Below, piece after piece: positions 44,125-53,789 of a stretch of DNA of 64,000 nt. The notes beneath the pieces were generated by a model. It was not told the origin of the DNA. It saw only the letters and a program-made list of their open reading frames with translations, and searched no databases. The translations under genes were made by a program, and so were the position numbers. This DNA is from Chitinophaga qingshengii (GTDB taxonomy: Bacteria > Bacteroidota > Bacteroidia > Chitinophagales > Chitinophagaceae), in NCBI RefSeq assembly GCF_014529935.1, contig NZ_JACVFC010000003.1:1-64000 (forward strand). The letters run 5' to 3'. The first letter of the stretch is position 1, and each line of letters opens with the position of its first letter.

Positions 44125-47100
44125 ATGTACTCAACCAAAATAAATCGCTTTCCGGCGATGCTGTTTATATGGCTACTGGGAGGATTCCTTTTCAGTACCG
44201 GCAGCTTCGCCCAAACCGCCCGCATAAGCGGCATCGTCACGAATCAAAAAAATGCCACGCCTGTTCCGGGTGCTTCCGTAACGCTGAAAAATGCGGGCCG
44301 CCATGCTGTCACCGATGCGGCGGGCCGGTTCACGATCGAAGCGTCGGCAGGCAACGTATTAATAGTGTCCATGATGGGCTTTCAGAAGAAAGAAGTCACC
44401 ATCGCCGGCACTGGTATTATCCGGGTGGAGCTGGCGGAGAATGTTTCCCAGCTGGAAGATGTAGTGGTGATCGGATATGGTAAAACAAAACGCAAGGATG
44501 TTACGGGATCTATCGCTTCGGTAACGGGAGACGAGATACGGAAAACGCAGCCGGTCACTTTCGATCAGGCGTTGCAGGGAAAGGTGCCGGGACTGGTGGC
44601 GCAACAAATTTCCGGTCAGCCGGGTGGCGCTGTTTCCGTGCAAATCCGTGGTATATCCTCCTTTGGCGCCACTGCGCCCTTGTATGTCATCGATGGTGTG
44701 ATCATCGGCGGTACGGCCGCTCCCGGAGCAGGCACCAATCCGCTGGCAGGTATCAACCCTTCTGAAATAGAATCCATCGATGTGCTGAAAGATGCTTCCG
44801 CTACTGCCATCTACGGGTCGCAGGCTACCAACGGCGTAATCGTGATCACTACCAGAAGAGGATTGATTGCACCGCCGGCCGTTATGTACGATATGTACAC
44901 CGGCTTTCAGCAGCTGCCTAAAAAACTACCATTGATGAACCTGCGGGAGTATGCCGCTTTTATCAACGAACGTAACAAAGGACTGGGTTGGGGATTCGAT
45001 ACCCGGCCGGAATTTGCTAACCCGCAATACCTCGGTATAGGCACCGACTGGCAGCAGGAGCTCTTCAGAAATGCTCCGATGTATAATCACTCGTTGACGG
45101 TCAACGGTGGAGATGCACGAACACAATACCTGCTGTCCGGCTCTTATTTTAAACAGGAAGGCATTGCGCTTGGCTCCGATTTTAAACGGCTCTCGGTAAG
45201 GCTTAACCTGGATAATAAAACGACCGACTGGCTAAAGATAGGCACCAGCCTGCAATTGATCAATATCAAAGAGAATGTGAACTCCACCAGCTCCAGTATT
45301 GTCAATATGGCGTTGAGCCAGACGCCGGATATCGCGGTGAAAAACACGGATGGCAGCTGGGGCGGCGCCTATAATCCGAACGGGTGGGTCAATAGTATGC
45401 CCAATCCTGCCGCCTTTGCACAAATCAATAAAGATCAGGTCAACAGGAATCAGCTCTTTGGTAACCTGTATGCTGAAATATCTTTCCTGAAAGATTTTGT
45501 GCTGAGAAATGAAGCCACCGCGAGCTTCTCCATGGCTACGGAAGACCGCTTTAACCCTTCCTATACGTTTGGGTTGTCAAAAAGCGTCAATAACAGCGGT
45601 GCCTACATCTACAATCAAAACTTATTTACTACCATCAGGAACTTCCTGACCTATTCACATCTCTTTGAAAAGAAGTACAATGTGAATATGTTATTGGGCC
45701 ACGAGGCGCAGCTGAGCACCAACGAAGCTTCCAGTGCCACCCGCTCCAATTTCCCCTCCAATAACGTGCAGGTAATCAGCAGCGGAGATCCCACCACGGC
45801 CGCCAATACCGGCATCAAAGGGCAGAATGCCCAGGAGTCCTATTTCGGCCGCCTCAATGCCGGGGTTAATGATAAATACCTGTTCACCGCCAACGTTCGC
45901 GCTGATGGCTCTTCCAAATTTGCACCGCAAAACCGCTGGGTTACCACCTGGTCCGGCGCGTTTGCCTGGAAGCTGAAGAACGAGGAATTTATGCAGCCGT
46001 TCAACAAAATAAATGATCTGAAGCTAAGGTTGGGATATGGACTGACCAACAACCAGAATATCAGGGACTATGCTTACACCTCTACGCTGTCGACCGTTGC
46101 AACAGGCCTCACCGGCGTGGCGCAGCTTACGGTCAACGTGGGCAATCCCTATGTTCAGTGGGAGAAAACCAAATACACCAATATCGGTTTGGATGGAACG
46201 TTTTTTAACTGGCGGCTGAACTTTGCCTTTGACTTCTATAACCGCAGAACCGATGGACTGGTCATGCAGATTCCCCTACCACTGTATTCCGGTACTTCCA
46301 TTGGATGGGCGCCCGGCTCGCTGGATGCGCCTTACGTCAACATCGGAACGGTTAATAATAAAGGCTTCGATTTCAGGATTAGTTCAACCAATATCCAGGG
46401 TAAAAAATTTACCTGGAAAACAGATGTGACAGTTTCACGTAATATCAATGAAGTCATCAAACTTAATACAGACGGCGCTTCACTGAGCCGGCCCTATAGC
46501 AAAACGGTAGTAGGCCGCTCTATCGGGGAGTTCTACGGTTATGTGGTGGACGGTGGCGTATTTGCTACCCCCGCAGATTTTGAAACGCATGCGCTGCCGG
46601 TTAAAAACGGCGTGCGTTTGCCCGTAGGCCCCGCCGGCGGCAGCATCTGGTATGGCGATCTGAAATTCAAAGACATCAATGGCGATGGCATCATCAACGA
46701 ATTGGACCAAACATTCCTTGGATCACCCATTCCCCAATACCAGATAGGCCTGAATAATACTTTCTCCTACAAAAATTTTGATCTTAATATCTTCTTCAAT
46801 GCCAATATTGGCAATAAAGTCTTTAACCAGATGCGGATCAATGGCGATTATCCCGGTACAAGCTTTGGTTACCTGCGTTCGCTCATGAACTATGCGCAGC
46901 TGGCATTGGTAGACCCTGCGGGTTCATCCACCGACATCAAAAATGTTTACGTAAAAAATCCGGATACCAGGATTGTTGGGTTGAGAAATGACAACACCAA
47001 CGATAATAACCGTACCTCCGACAAGTTCGTGGAAAACGGCTCTTTCCTGCGGTGTAAGAACATCTCCCTGGGATATGCGTTGCCGGATAAACTTCTCTCT

Positions 47101-47283
47101 AAGATCCGTATACACTACCTGCGGCTGTATGTCAATGTATCCAATGCATTTACCATTACCAATTATTCGGGCTTAGACCCTGAAATCGGCTCCTGGGACC
47201 CGCTGGCCGCTGGTATTGATAACGGGTTCTATCCACAACCGCGCGTGTTTACCATCGGCGCAAATGTAAAATTGACCAAATAA
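44125..47283 (+). CDS. SusC/RagA-type TonB-dependent glycan importer
   Basis: The 1052-residue protein has a signal peptide (about 1-30), a carboxypeptidase-like domain (about 32-105, with ISGIVTNQKNATPVPGASV), the SusC plug signature (VVVIGYGKTKRKDVTGSI, about 115-130; LYVIDGVII; DVLKDASATAIYGSQATNGVIVITT) and a 22-strand outer-membrane barrel. It works with the SusD-like lipoprotein encoded 7 bases downstream to import oligosaccharides. The locus contents point to an arabinose- and xylose-bearing hemicellulose fragment as substrate. Confidence 0.96.
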   Translation: MYSTKINRFPAMLFIWLLGGFLFSTGSFAQTARISGIVTNQKNATPVPGASVTLKNAGRHAVTDAAGRFTIEASAGNVLIVSMMGFQKKEVTIAGTGIIRVELAENVSQLEDVVVIGYGKTKRKDVTGSIASVTGDEIRKTQPVTFDQALQGKVPGLVAQQISGQPGGAVSVQIRGISSFGATAPLYVIDGVIIGGTAAPGAGTNPLAGINPSEIESIDVLKDASATAIYGSQATNGVIVITTRRGLIAPPAVMYDMYTGFQQLPKKLPLMNLREYAAFINERNKGLGWGFDTRPEFANPQYLGIGTDWQQELFRNAPMYNHSLTVNGGDARTQYLLSGSYFKQEGIALGSDFKRLSVRLNLDNKTTDWLKIGTSLQLINIKENVNSTSSSIVNMALSQTPDIAVKNTDGSWGGAYNPNGWVNSMPNPAAFAQINKDQVNRNQLFGNLYAEISFLKDFVLRNEATASFSMATEDRFNPSYTFGLSKSVNNSGAYIYNQNLFTTIRNFLTYSHLFEKKYNVNMLLGHEAQLSTNEASSATRSNFPSNNVQVISSGDPTTAANTGIKGQNAQESYFGRLNAGVNDKYLFTANVRADGSSKFAPQNRWVTTWSGAFAWKLKNEEFMQPFNKINDLKLRLGYGLTNNQNIRDYAYTSTLSTVATGLTGVAQLTVNVGNPYVQWEKTKYTNIGLDGTFFNWRLNFAFDFYNRRTDGLVMQIPLPLYSGTSIGWAPGSLDAPYVNIGTVNNKGFDFRISSTNIQGKKFTWKTDVTVSRNINEVIKLNTDGASLSRPYSKTVVGRSIGEFYGYVVDGGVFATPADFETHALPVKNGVRLPVGPAGGSIWYGDLKFKDINGDGIINELDQTFLGSPIPQYQIGLNNTFSYKNFDLNIFFNANIGNKVFNQMRINGDYPGTSFGYLRSLMNYAQLALVDPAGSSTDIKNVYVKNPDTRIVGLRNDNTNDNNRTSDKFVENGSFLRCKNISLGYALPDKLLSKIRIHYLRLYVNVSNAFTITNYSGLDPEIGSWDPLAAGIDNGFYPQPRVFTIGANVKLTK

Positions 47284-47290
47284 ATAAGAG

Positions 47291-48862
47291 ATGATGAAAC
47301 GTATTATAAAAATATTATGCTGGCAGATAGGAGTGATGTTGCTGGCAGGATGTTCCAAAAGTTTCCTGGACCGTCCGCCGCTATCGCAGATCAGTGCGGA
47401 TAATTTTTACCAGTCCACCAACGACCTGCGGCTGGCAACGGCAGCACTGTATGCTGGCTCGCCCTGGGGCGACTGGAACTACACCTGTTACCTTCCCGTG
47501 GGCGATGTGCTGAGCGGCAACCTGGCGGTAGGCTACTGGGGAGATGCGGTACAGCTGAATACATTCAGCGTTACCGGTTTGAACGGGATCATGGTTTCCA
47601 ACTGGAAGGCGATGTACAACATCATTGCACACTGCAATATTACCATCCAGGCCATCCAACAGAAAGCGCCCGACAGTATTGCAGCGGTAAACAAAAATGC
47701 TGCTATTGCCGAGGCCCGTTTTATAAGAGGCTTTGCCTATTATAACCTGGCCGTACATTGGGGGGCCGTACCGGTGATTGAAGACAACAGTAAACTGGTG
47801 GTCTCCCCGTTGCTTAACCGGATAAAGACGGCAGACGTATTCCGTTTTGTGATCAATGACCTGGCTTTTGCAGCACAACACCTGCCTTCCGCCGATGTGG
47901 CAGGACGACTGACCACCTGGTCGGCGCAAGGTATGCTGGGTAAAGTATACCTCACGGTAGCGGGACTGGACCGCGCTGGTACACGCGACCAGGCGCTGCT
48001 GGACAGCGCGGCAAAATACGCCGGTAATGTTTGTAAGAACAGCGGGCTGTCGCTGCTGCGCAATTATGCAGATCTTTTTAAAACAACGTTCAACGATAAC
48101 CCTGAGTCCTTATTCGCCCTGCAATGGGCGCCCGGCGGTGCATGGCTGGAGGGAAATATGTTACAGATCTACTCCACGGGCGCGGAAATATCGGCTAACG
48201 GCCAGGCCGGATGGTTCAATATCGGTCCTACGGTAGACCTGTATAAGTTATATACCTCGCAGGATTCCGTGCGCCGTAAAGCCACTTTTATGCTGAATGG
48301 TGACTATTATGCGGAGTTGAACGCAGCAGGCGGCGGGTACCGTTTTACCGGCGACTGTGCGTTAAAAAAACATATCATCGGCACCAACAAGGACAACAAT
48401 GCGCCTACCATGACGCAGACATCTTCCGTAGAGCATAATGCTTTATTAAGACTGGCAGACGTATACCTCGTGTATGCGGAAGCCCTGCTGGGCAATAATG
48501 CCGCCACCAGCAATCCCGATGCGCTGCTATATTTTAACAAAGTACGTGAAAGGGCTGGGGTGCCTCCCAGGACGTCGATAGATGCAAACACCCTCTTGCT
48601 GGAGCGACGGCTTGAGCTGGCAGCGGAAGGACAATACTGGACAGACCTGGTGCGGTTGTCTTACTATAACCCGACGGAAGCTATTGCCAAACTGAACGAT
48701 GAGGCGCGGGTGACGTTTACCTACGCAGACGGTGTAGTAACGCCGGCCAGCCCTTATGGCGTTATCACGCCTGCCACCATTCACAGCTTTGCATTTCCCA
48801 TTCCTTCTTCCGAAGTAACGGCCAATCCTAAGTTGCTGGAACCACCGGTATCCTATTATTAA
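47291..48862 (+). CDS. SusD/RagB-type glycan-binding lipoprotein
   Basis: The 523-residue protein has a lipoprotein signal ending at Cys21 (LLAGC), then a SusD-like helical TPR framework (FLDRPPLSQISADNFYQS at the N-terminus, AEARFIRGFAYYNLAVHWG near 137, and a C-terminal RERAGVPP and LLERRLELAAEGQYWTDLVR). It caps the SusC barrel and captures oligosaccharides on the cell surface. Length and order are standard. It is directly downstream of susC. Confidence 0.96.
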   Translation: MMKRIIKILCWQIGVMLLAGCSKSFLDRPPLSQISADNFYQSTNDLRLATAALYAGSPWGDWNYTCYLPVGDVLSGNLAVGYWGDAVQLNTFSVTGLNGIMVSNWKAMYNIIAHCNITIQAIQQKAPDSIAAVNKNAAIAEARFIRGFAYYNLAVHWGAVPVIEDNSKLVVSPLLNRIKTADVFRFVINDLAFAAQHLPSADVAGRLTTWSAQGMLGKVYLTVAGLDRAGTRDQALLDSAAKYAGNVCKNSGLSLLRNYADLFKTTFNDNPESLFALQWAPGGAWLEGNMLQIYSTGAEISANGQAGWFNIGPTVDLYKLYTSQDSVRRKATFMLNGDYYAELNAAGGGYRFTGDCALKKHIIGTNKDNNAPTMTQTSSVEHNALLRLADVYLVYAEALLGNNAATSNPDALLYFNKVRERAGVPPRTSIDANTLLLERRLELAAEGQYWTDLVRLSYYNPTEAIAKLNDEARVTFTYADGVVTPASPYGVITPATIHSFAFPIPSSEVTANPKLLEPPVSYY

Positions 48863-48883
48863 AGCATGTAAACACTTATTCCA

Positions 48884-50080
48884 GTGAATAAAATAATTTC
48901 CCATTCGTTATGGTTGCTCGCCGGGATAATGGCGCTGGTGCAAACCGCCTGTAAAAAGGACAGGAATGGAAACGGCCCTGTCATCACTCATATCAGAAAC
49001 TACGCAGCATCTCCGAATGATACACTACTGGCCGCAGTAGAACCCGGTCAGTGGGTAGTAGTATGCGGTCATCATCTGGCAGATGCCTTAACAGTAACTT
49101 TTAACGGGGTGCCTGCCAGTATCAAAAGCGTTATGTTTTCCGATACCAGCGCGGTAGTGCAGCTGCCGGCCGTCATACCTTTCCCGACGGTATCAGCGGA
49201 AGACCTGAACAGCATTCGCTACGTGACACCACAGGGCGCCACCACTTTTTCTTTCAGTATTGTGGCGCCGCGGCCGGTCATTACCGGCATCTCCAATGAA
49301 AATGCCCACACAGGCGATTCAGTATACATATACGGCAGCAACTTCTTTTTTACAGAAGGGGTGTCCTTTGCCGGCGTACCCATCACCCAATTCGCCGTTG
49401 CCAAAGAAGGAACGGCCATCGGCTTTGTGTTGCCATCACTCAGCCATAGCGGCAGGGTAGTGGTGACAACAAAGTCCGGCGCCGATACCACTGTTTATAA
49501 TGTCAACGATCTTACCACCGGCATGCTCTGCAACTTCGATGACATTAACTCCTTCAGCTGGGGTACCAATCTGGAGAGTGCAGGTGCTGACTTTCCGGGT
49601 GGTAACGGCACTTACGCGGTACTGAAAAACGATATACTCGCTGGTGGAGACCGTACCTGGTGGGCTAATGGGCGCAGCATCAATACCAAAGACGTGCAAT
49701 GGGTGCCGAAAGATAGTCTGCAGGCTGCGTTGGAGGGATATGCATTGAAGTTTGAAATCAACGTTCCTGCCGCATGGAATGGCACCACCATCTATGTAGT
49801 GAGAGACAGCCACGATTTCATGGCCCGCTATGAGCCGTGGCAGCACAGCGATGGCACCACCGCCAGCTACGTCACCAAAGGCTGGCGCACGGTGACGATC
49901 CCCTTCAGCAGCTTCCGTTCCAACGACGGCAAAGGCGTGAGCGCTACCGACATGACCACGCTGCTGACCGCCACCGGCGCCGGCCCGGTGAATATCCAAA
50001 CGGCCAATTTCTCCGCAGGGCCTACCGCCACCGGGTTATACGCTGCCGTCGATAACATCAGGGTCGTCAAAATCAAATGA
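48884..50080 (+). CDS. Surface glycan-binding protein (IPT/TIG plus XBD-like domain)
   Basis: The 398-residue lipoprotein starts at GTG 48884, with lipid attachment at Cys23 (VQTAC). It has two IPT/TIG Ig-like domains (about 35-125 and 127-205, with PVITGISNENAHTGDSVYIYG) and a C-terminal jelly-roll-like region (about 210-398, with NFDDINSFSWGTN) resembling the glycan-binding domain of SGBP-B proteins. It is placed after susD, the usual place for such proteins, and would hold polysaccharide at the surface. The glycan is not known; aromatic residues in the C-terminal domain (W, Y) fit sugar binding. Confidence 0.88.
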   Translation: MNKIISHSLWLLAGIMALVQTACKKDRNGNGPVITHIRNYAASPNDTLLAAVEPGQWVVVCGHHLADALTVTFNGVPASIKSVMFSDTSAVVQLPAVIPFPTVSAEDLNSIRYVTPQGATTFSFSIVAPRPVITGISNENAHTGDSVYIYGSNFFFTEGVSFAGVPITQFAVAKEGTAIGFVLPSLSHSGRVVVTTKSGADTTVYNVNDLTTGMLCNFDDINSFSWGTNLESAGADFPGGNGTYAVLKNDILAGGDRTWWANGRSINTKDVQWVPKDSLQAALEGYALKFEINVPAAWNGTTIYVVRDSHDFMARYEPWQHSDGTTASYVTKGWRTVTIPFSSFRSNDGKGVSATDMTTLLTATGAGPVNIQTANFSAGPTATGLYAAVDNIRVVKIK

Positions 50081-50104
50081 TCGTTTAATTATTAAAGCTG
50101 ATAA

Positions 50105-52186
50105 ATGAAGAAGTGTATTTTGTTGTTATGTGCGGTACTGGCAGTAGCGCAGGCGTTTTCCCAACCAGACAATCCTTTTTTTCCGGCTAAACGCCTGATC
50201 ACGACGGGTATTTATTATTATCCCGAACATTGGGACCCTAACCGCTGGGAGCGCGACATTAAGAGGATTTCCGAGATGGGATTTGAGTTTGTGCATCTTG
50301 CGGAATTTGCCTGGTTTAAGATGGAGCCGGAAGAAGGAAAGTTTGATTTTGCATGGCTGGACAAGGTGATGGACCTTTGCGCCAAATACCGCCTGAAAGT
50401 AGTGATGTGTACACCCTCCGCTACTACGCCGGCATGGATGCGTTACCAGTACCCCGAAACCTTCCTGATGAACAGCCAGTATATCCGGGGCGAACATGGT
50501 ACCCGGCAGCTGAGCTCCGTGGTGAACCCGGTATACCGCAGGCTGGTAGCCCGTATTGTAACCCAAATGGCACAGCGGTATGGAAAAAATGAAAACGTTA
50601 TCGGCTGGCAGCTGGATAATGAGCCGGAAGCTAAACACGATTTCAGCCCCTCTTCCCAGGAAGCATTCCGGGAATGGCTGAAAAAAAAGTATCATTCCAT
50701 TGATACCTTGAATACCGTATGGGGAAACGCTTTCTGGAGCCAGTGGTACAACAGCTTTGACCAGATTATTTTACCCAATGTGAACCTTGTTGGCTGGTGG
50801 GGCAGCAATCCTCATGCTGTACTCGATCTGAAACGTTACCTGGCAGATGCACAGGGCGAATTCCTCGACTTTCAGGCCCATATTTTAAGGGAACATATTT
50901 CCTCCCATCAGTTTATCACCACCAATTACACCGCCGTGTCCACCGGGGCCGATCCCCGGCGCACGAAGCTGCTGGACTTCGCCACGTACACCGCTTACCC
51001 CAATGGGGGAACGTACAATATCGGTCAGCAGGGATTCCGGTTAGGCAACAGTAACCTGATCCTTTTTGCTGCCGAGTATTACAAATCGGTAGGCGGCGTA
51101 ACCGGCGCTATGGAGATACAGCCGGGAACTGTCAACTGGGGCAATTTTACGCCCTTGCCTTTGCCCGGTGCAGTACGTATGTGGCTGTATCACATTTTTG
51201 CAGCCGGTGGTAAGCTGGCTTGTTCTTATCGGTTCCGCCAGATCAACTACAGTGCGGAACAGTATCATTCCGGTATCATGGAAACGGACGGCGAAACGCC
51301 ATCGCCGGGCGGGTACGACTATATGCAGTTCATGAAGGAAATGAACATCCTGCGTAAGGAAGCCGATACCAGGGCGCCGTTACCTGAAAAACTGGCTAAA
51401 CGTTCTACCGCTGTGCTCTGGAATTTGGAGAACTACTGGTCTTTCGATCAGCAACGGCAAACCAGGCAATGGGACAACTGGAATTACCCCGTCAAATTCC
51501 TGCAGATAGCCAGGTCGCTGGGCGCGCAGGCCGATGTGGTGCCGGAAACGGCGGATTTATCCAAATACAACGTAGTGATTGTTCCGGCATATGAACTGGC
51601 AGACAGTGGTTTGATTAAAAACTGGCAGGACTATGCAGCGGGCGGCGGCCACCTGGTTATTACCTGCCGTACGGCGGCGAAAAACCGCGCAGGGTACCTG
51701 TGGGAAGCCGGTTGGGCCGCGCCTTTAACGGCATTGATTGGAGCCCGCATCACCGCCTTCGATATGCTGCCGGACCAATACTACGGCGACGTACAAACGA
51801 AATCCGGTCACTATAAATGGAACAATTGGGGAGACTTACTACAGCCAGGCAAAAATACCGAAACGCTGGCGGTTTATAACGACCAGTTTTACAAAGGCGC
51901 TGCTGCCGTGGTACAACGCAAGCTGGGCAAAGGTACTGTTACCTACATCGGTGTGGATACCGACGACGCCCGGCTGGAAAAGGACGTGTTGAAGGACGTT
52001 TATACTGCTGCAGGCGCTACAACAGAACAATATCCGCCGGGAGTGTTCGTATACTGGCGGGATGGTTTTTATGTGGCGGTGAATTATTCTTCTGATGATT
52101 ACACCATGCCTATGAACAGCGCGGCAAAAATACTGATCGGAGAAAGGACTGTAAAACCGGGCGGCGTGCTTGTCTGGAAGGAATAA
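50105..52186 (+). CDS. GH42 beta-galactosidase/alpha-L-arabinopyranosidase
   Basis: The 693-residue enzyme has a signal peptide (about 1-19), a GH42 TIM barrel with acid/base Glu173 (QLDNEPEA) and nucleophile Glu337 (GAMEIQPG), a trimerisation-type middle domain (about 415-620) and a C-terminal beta domain. It removes terminal beta-galactose or alpha-L-arabinopyranose. No lipobox is seen, so it is probably periplasmic. It is the first of four consecutive hydrolases of the locus. Confidence 0.93.
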   Translation: MKKCILLLCAVLAVAQAFSQPDNPFFPAKRLITTGIYYYPEHWDPNRWERDIKRISEMGFEFVHLAEFAWFKMEPEEGKFDFAWLDKVMDLCAKYRLKVVMCTPSATTPAWMRYQYPETFLMNSQYIRGEHGTRQLSSVVNPVYRRLVARIVTQMAQRYGKNENVIGWQLDNEPEAKHDFSPSSQEAFREWLKKKYHSIDTLNTVWGNAFWSQWYNSFDQIILPNVNLVGWWGSNPHAVLDLKRYLADAQGEFLDFQAHILREHISSHQFITTNYTAVSTGADPRRTKLLDFATYTAYPNGGTYNIGQQGFRLGNSNLILFAAEYYKSVGGVTGAMEIQPGTVNWGNFTPLPLPGAVRMWLYHIFAAGGKLACSYRFRQINYSAEQYHSGIMETDGETPSPGGYDYMQFMKEMNILRKEADTRAPLPEKLAKRSTAVLWNLENYWSFDQQRQTRQWDNWNYPVKFLQIARSLGAQADVVPETADLSKYNVVIVPAYELADSGLIKNWQDYAAGGGHLVITCRTAAKNRAGYLWEAGWAAPLTALIGARITAFDMLPDQYYGDVQTKSGHYKWNNWGDLLQPGKNTETLAVYNDQFYKGAAAVVQRKLGKGTVTYIGVDTDDARLEKDVLKDVYTAAGATTEQYPPGVFVYWRDGFYVAVNYSSDDYTMPMNSAAKILIGERTVKPGGVLVWKE

Positions 52187-52201
52187 TCTGTTGAAACGAT
52201 A

Positions 52202-53782
52202 ATGAAGATGAAAAAATATTGGCATGTAATAGCAGCGGCACTTTTTATGATTCCGAATGATGCTGCTTCACAAAATTTCCCGGAAAAAAGGGTCATTAAC
52301 GTTAACCTCAGCAAAACAGCCGGACCGCTGCCCGACATGCTCAATGCATGTGTGGGCGCGGGCCGCGCCGCCGAAGGGCTTCGTGCCGACTGGCAGCAGC
52401 AGCTGGCTTATGTCCGGAAAGAATGCGGTTTCCGGTATATCCGCATGCATGGGCTGCTGAACGACGAAATGGCGGTTTACACCCGGGACGAAAAAGGGAA
52501 TCCGCAATACAACTATATGTACATAGATGTGTTGTTCGATTTCCTGCACAGCATTGGGATGAAGCCTTTTGTAGAGCTGGGCTTCATGCCGTCTGCGCTG
52601 GCCAGCGGGTCTAAGACTATTTTCTGGTGGCGTGGCAATGTAACGCCGCCGCGTGACTATGAGGAATGGGAAAAACTGGTTCAACACCTGGTAACTCATT
52701 TTACAGAACGGTATGGTGCAGAGGAAGTGAAGAGCTGGTACTTTGAAGTCTGGAATGAGCCTAATCTGGAAGGTTTCTGGGCCGGCAGCCAGGCCGACTA
52801 TTTTAAATTGTATACGCATGCCGCCAGCGGCATAAAGAACGTTAACCCGGCTTACCGTGTTGGCGGGCCTGGTACCGCAGGAGCGGCCTGGGAGCCGGAG
52901 ATGATTGATTACTGTTACCAGCATAAGGTCCCCCTGGATTTTATCAGCACACATGCCTATGGCGTGAAACAGGGGTATCTGGACGAGTTCGGTCATTCCG
53001 GCACCGTGCTCGATAAAAATCCTGCGAGCGTGAGCGGCGATGTGTTGCAGTCGCGCGCTGAAATTGCCGCGTCGAAGATGCCGGAGCTGGAACTGCATTA
53101 TACCGAATGGAGCGCCTCCTATACGCCGGCAGACCCTATCCATGACAGTTACCATGAAGCCGCCTATGTGCTGCAAAAACTAAAACAGGCAGGCAGGGCC
53201 GCAAACTCAATGTCCTACTGGGTGTTCACCGATATTTTTGAAGAACCGGGACCGCGGTTTACGCCCTTTCATGGCGGTTTTGGAATGCTTACCATACAGG
53301 GCATCAACAAGCCGGTATTTTATGCTTACCAGTTGCTGAACCGGCTGGGCAGTACAGAGCTGGCCAACAAAGATTCCGCCTCCTGGATATGCCGCGATAG
53401 CTCCGGAAACGTACAGGCGTTGATGTGGGACTTCACGAATACACATCCCGGCGACTCCGTGCACAACCAGCGGTACTATGTCCGTGATCTTCCTTCAAAA
53501 GAGAAAGGAAAGCTGCAATTGAATGTAGCGGGAATGGCAGCAGGGCAATATGCAGTAGAACTATATAAAGTAGGCTATAATAACAACGACGCCTATACGA
53601 CGTATCTGTCTATGGGTAAGCCGGCGCAGCTGAATAAACAACAGGTGGAATTTATAAAGCAGCAGAACAACGGCGCACCGGTGTCCCGCACTATCATCTC
53701 CCTCAAAGAAAAAGCACTATTTACGAAAACAATAGATGTCCGTGAAAACGATGTCTTTTTTATCAACATCCTCAAAATTTAA
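52202..53782 (+). CDS. GH39 beta-xylosidase-like enzyme
   Basis: The 526-residue protein has a signal peptide (about 1-24, ending AASQ), a GH39 TIM barrel with acid/base Glu186 (EVWNEPNLEGFW) and nucleophile Glu302 (HYTEWSAS), and a C-terminal beta-sandwich. GH39 enzymes are mostly beta-xylosidases; some act on other substrates such as iduronides. The presence of xylBA supports xylose release. It is 15 bases after the GH42 gene and 8 bases before the GH5 gene. Confidence 0.92.
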   Translation: MKMKKYWHVIAAALFMIPNDAASQNFPEKRVINVNLSKTAGPLPDMLNACVGAGRAAEGLRADWQQQLAYVRKECGFRYIRMHGLLNDEMAVYTRDEKGNPQYNYMYIDVLFDFLHSIGMKPFVELGFMPSALASGSKTIFWWRGNVTPPRDYEEWEKLVQHLVTHFTERYGAEEVKSWYFEVWNEPNLEGFWAGSQADYFKLYTHAASGIKNVNPAYRVGGPGTAGAAWEPEMIDYCYQHKVPLDFISTHAYGVKQGYLDEFGHSGTVLDKNPASVSGDVLQSRAEIAASKMPELELHYTEWSASYTPADPIHDSYHEAAYVLQKLKQAGRAANSMSYWVFTDIFEEPGPRFTPFHGGFGMLTIQGINKPVFYAYQLLNRLGSTELANKDSASWICRDSSGNVQALMWDFTNTHPGDSVHNQRYYVRDLPSKEKGKLQLNVAGMAAGQYAVELYKVGYNNNDAYTTYLSMGKPAQLNKQQVEFIKQQNNGAPVSRTIISLKEKALFTKTIDVRENDVFFINILKI

Positions 53783-53789
53783 CCATTTT

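Noticed and set aside
53736..53789. Upstream in-frame start for the GH5 gene
   Set aside because: It would lie inside the GH39 gene and put 18 residues before a good signal peptide; the ATG at 53790 fits better.
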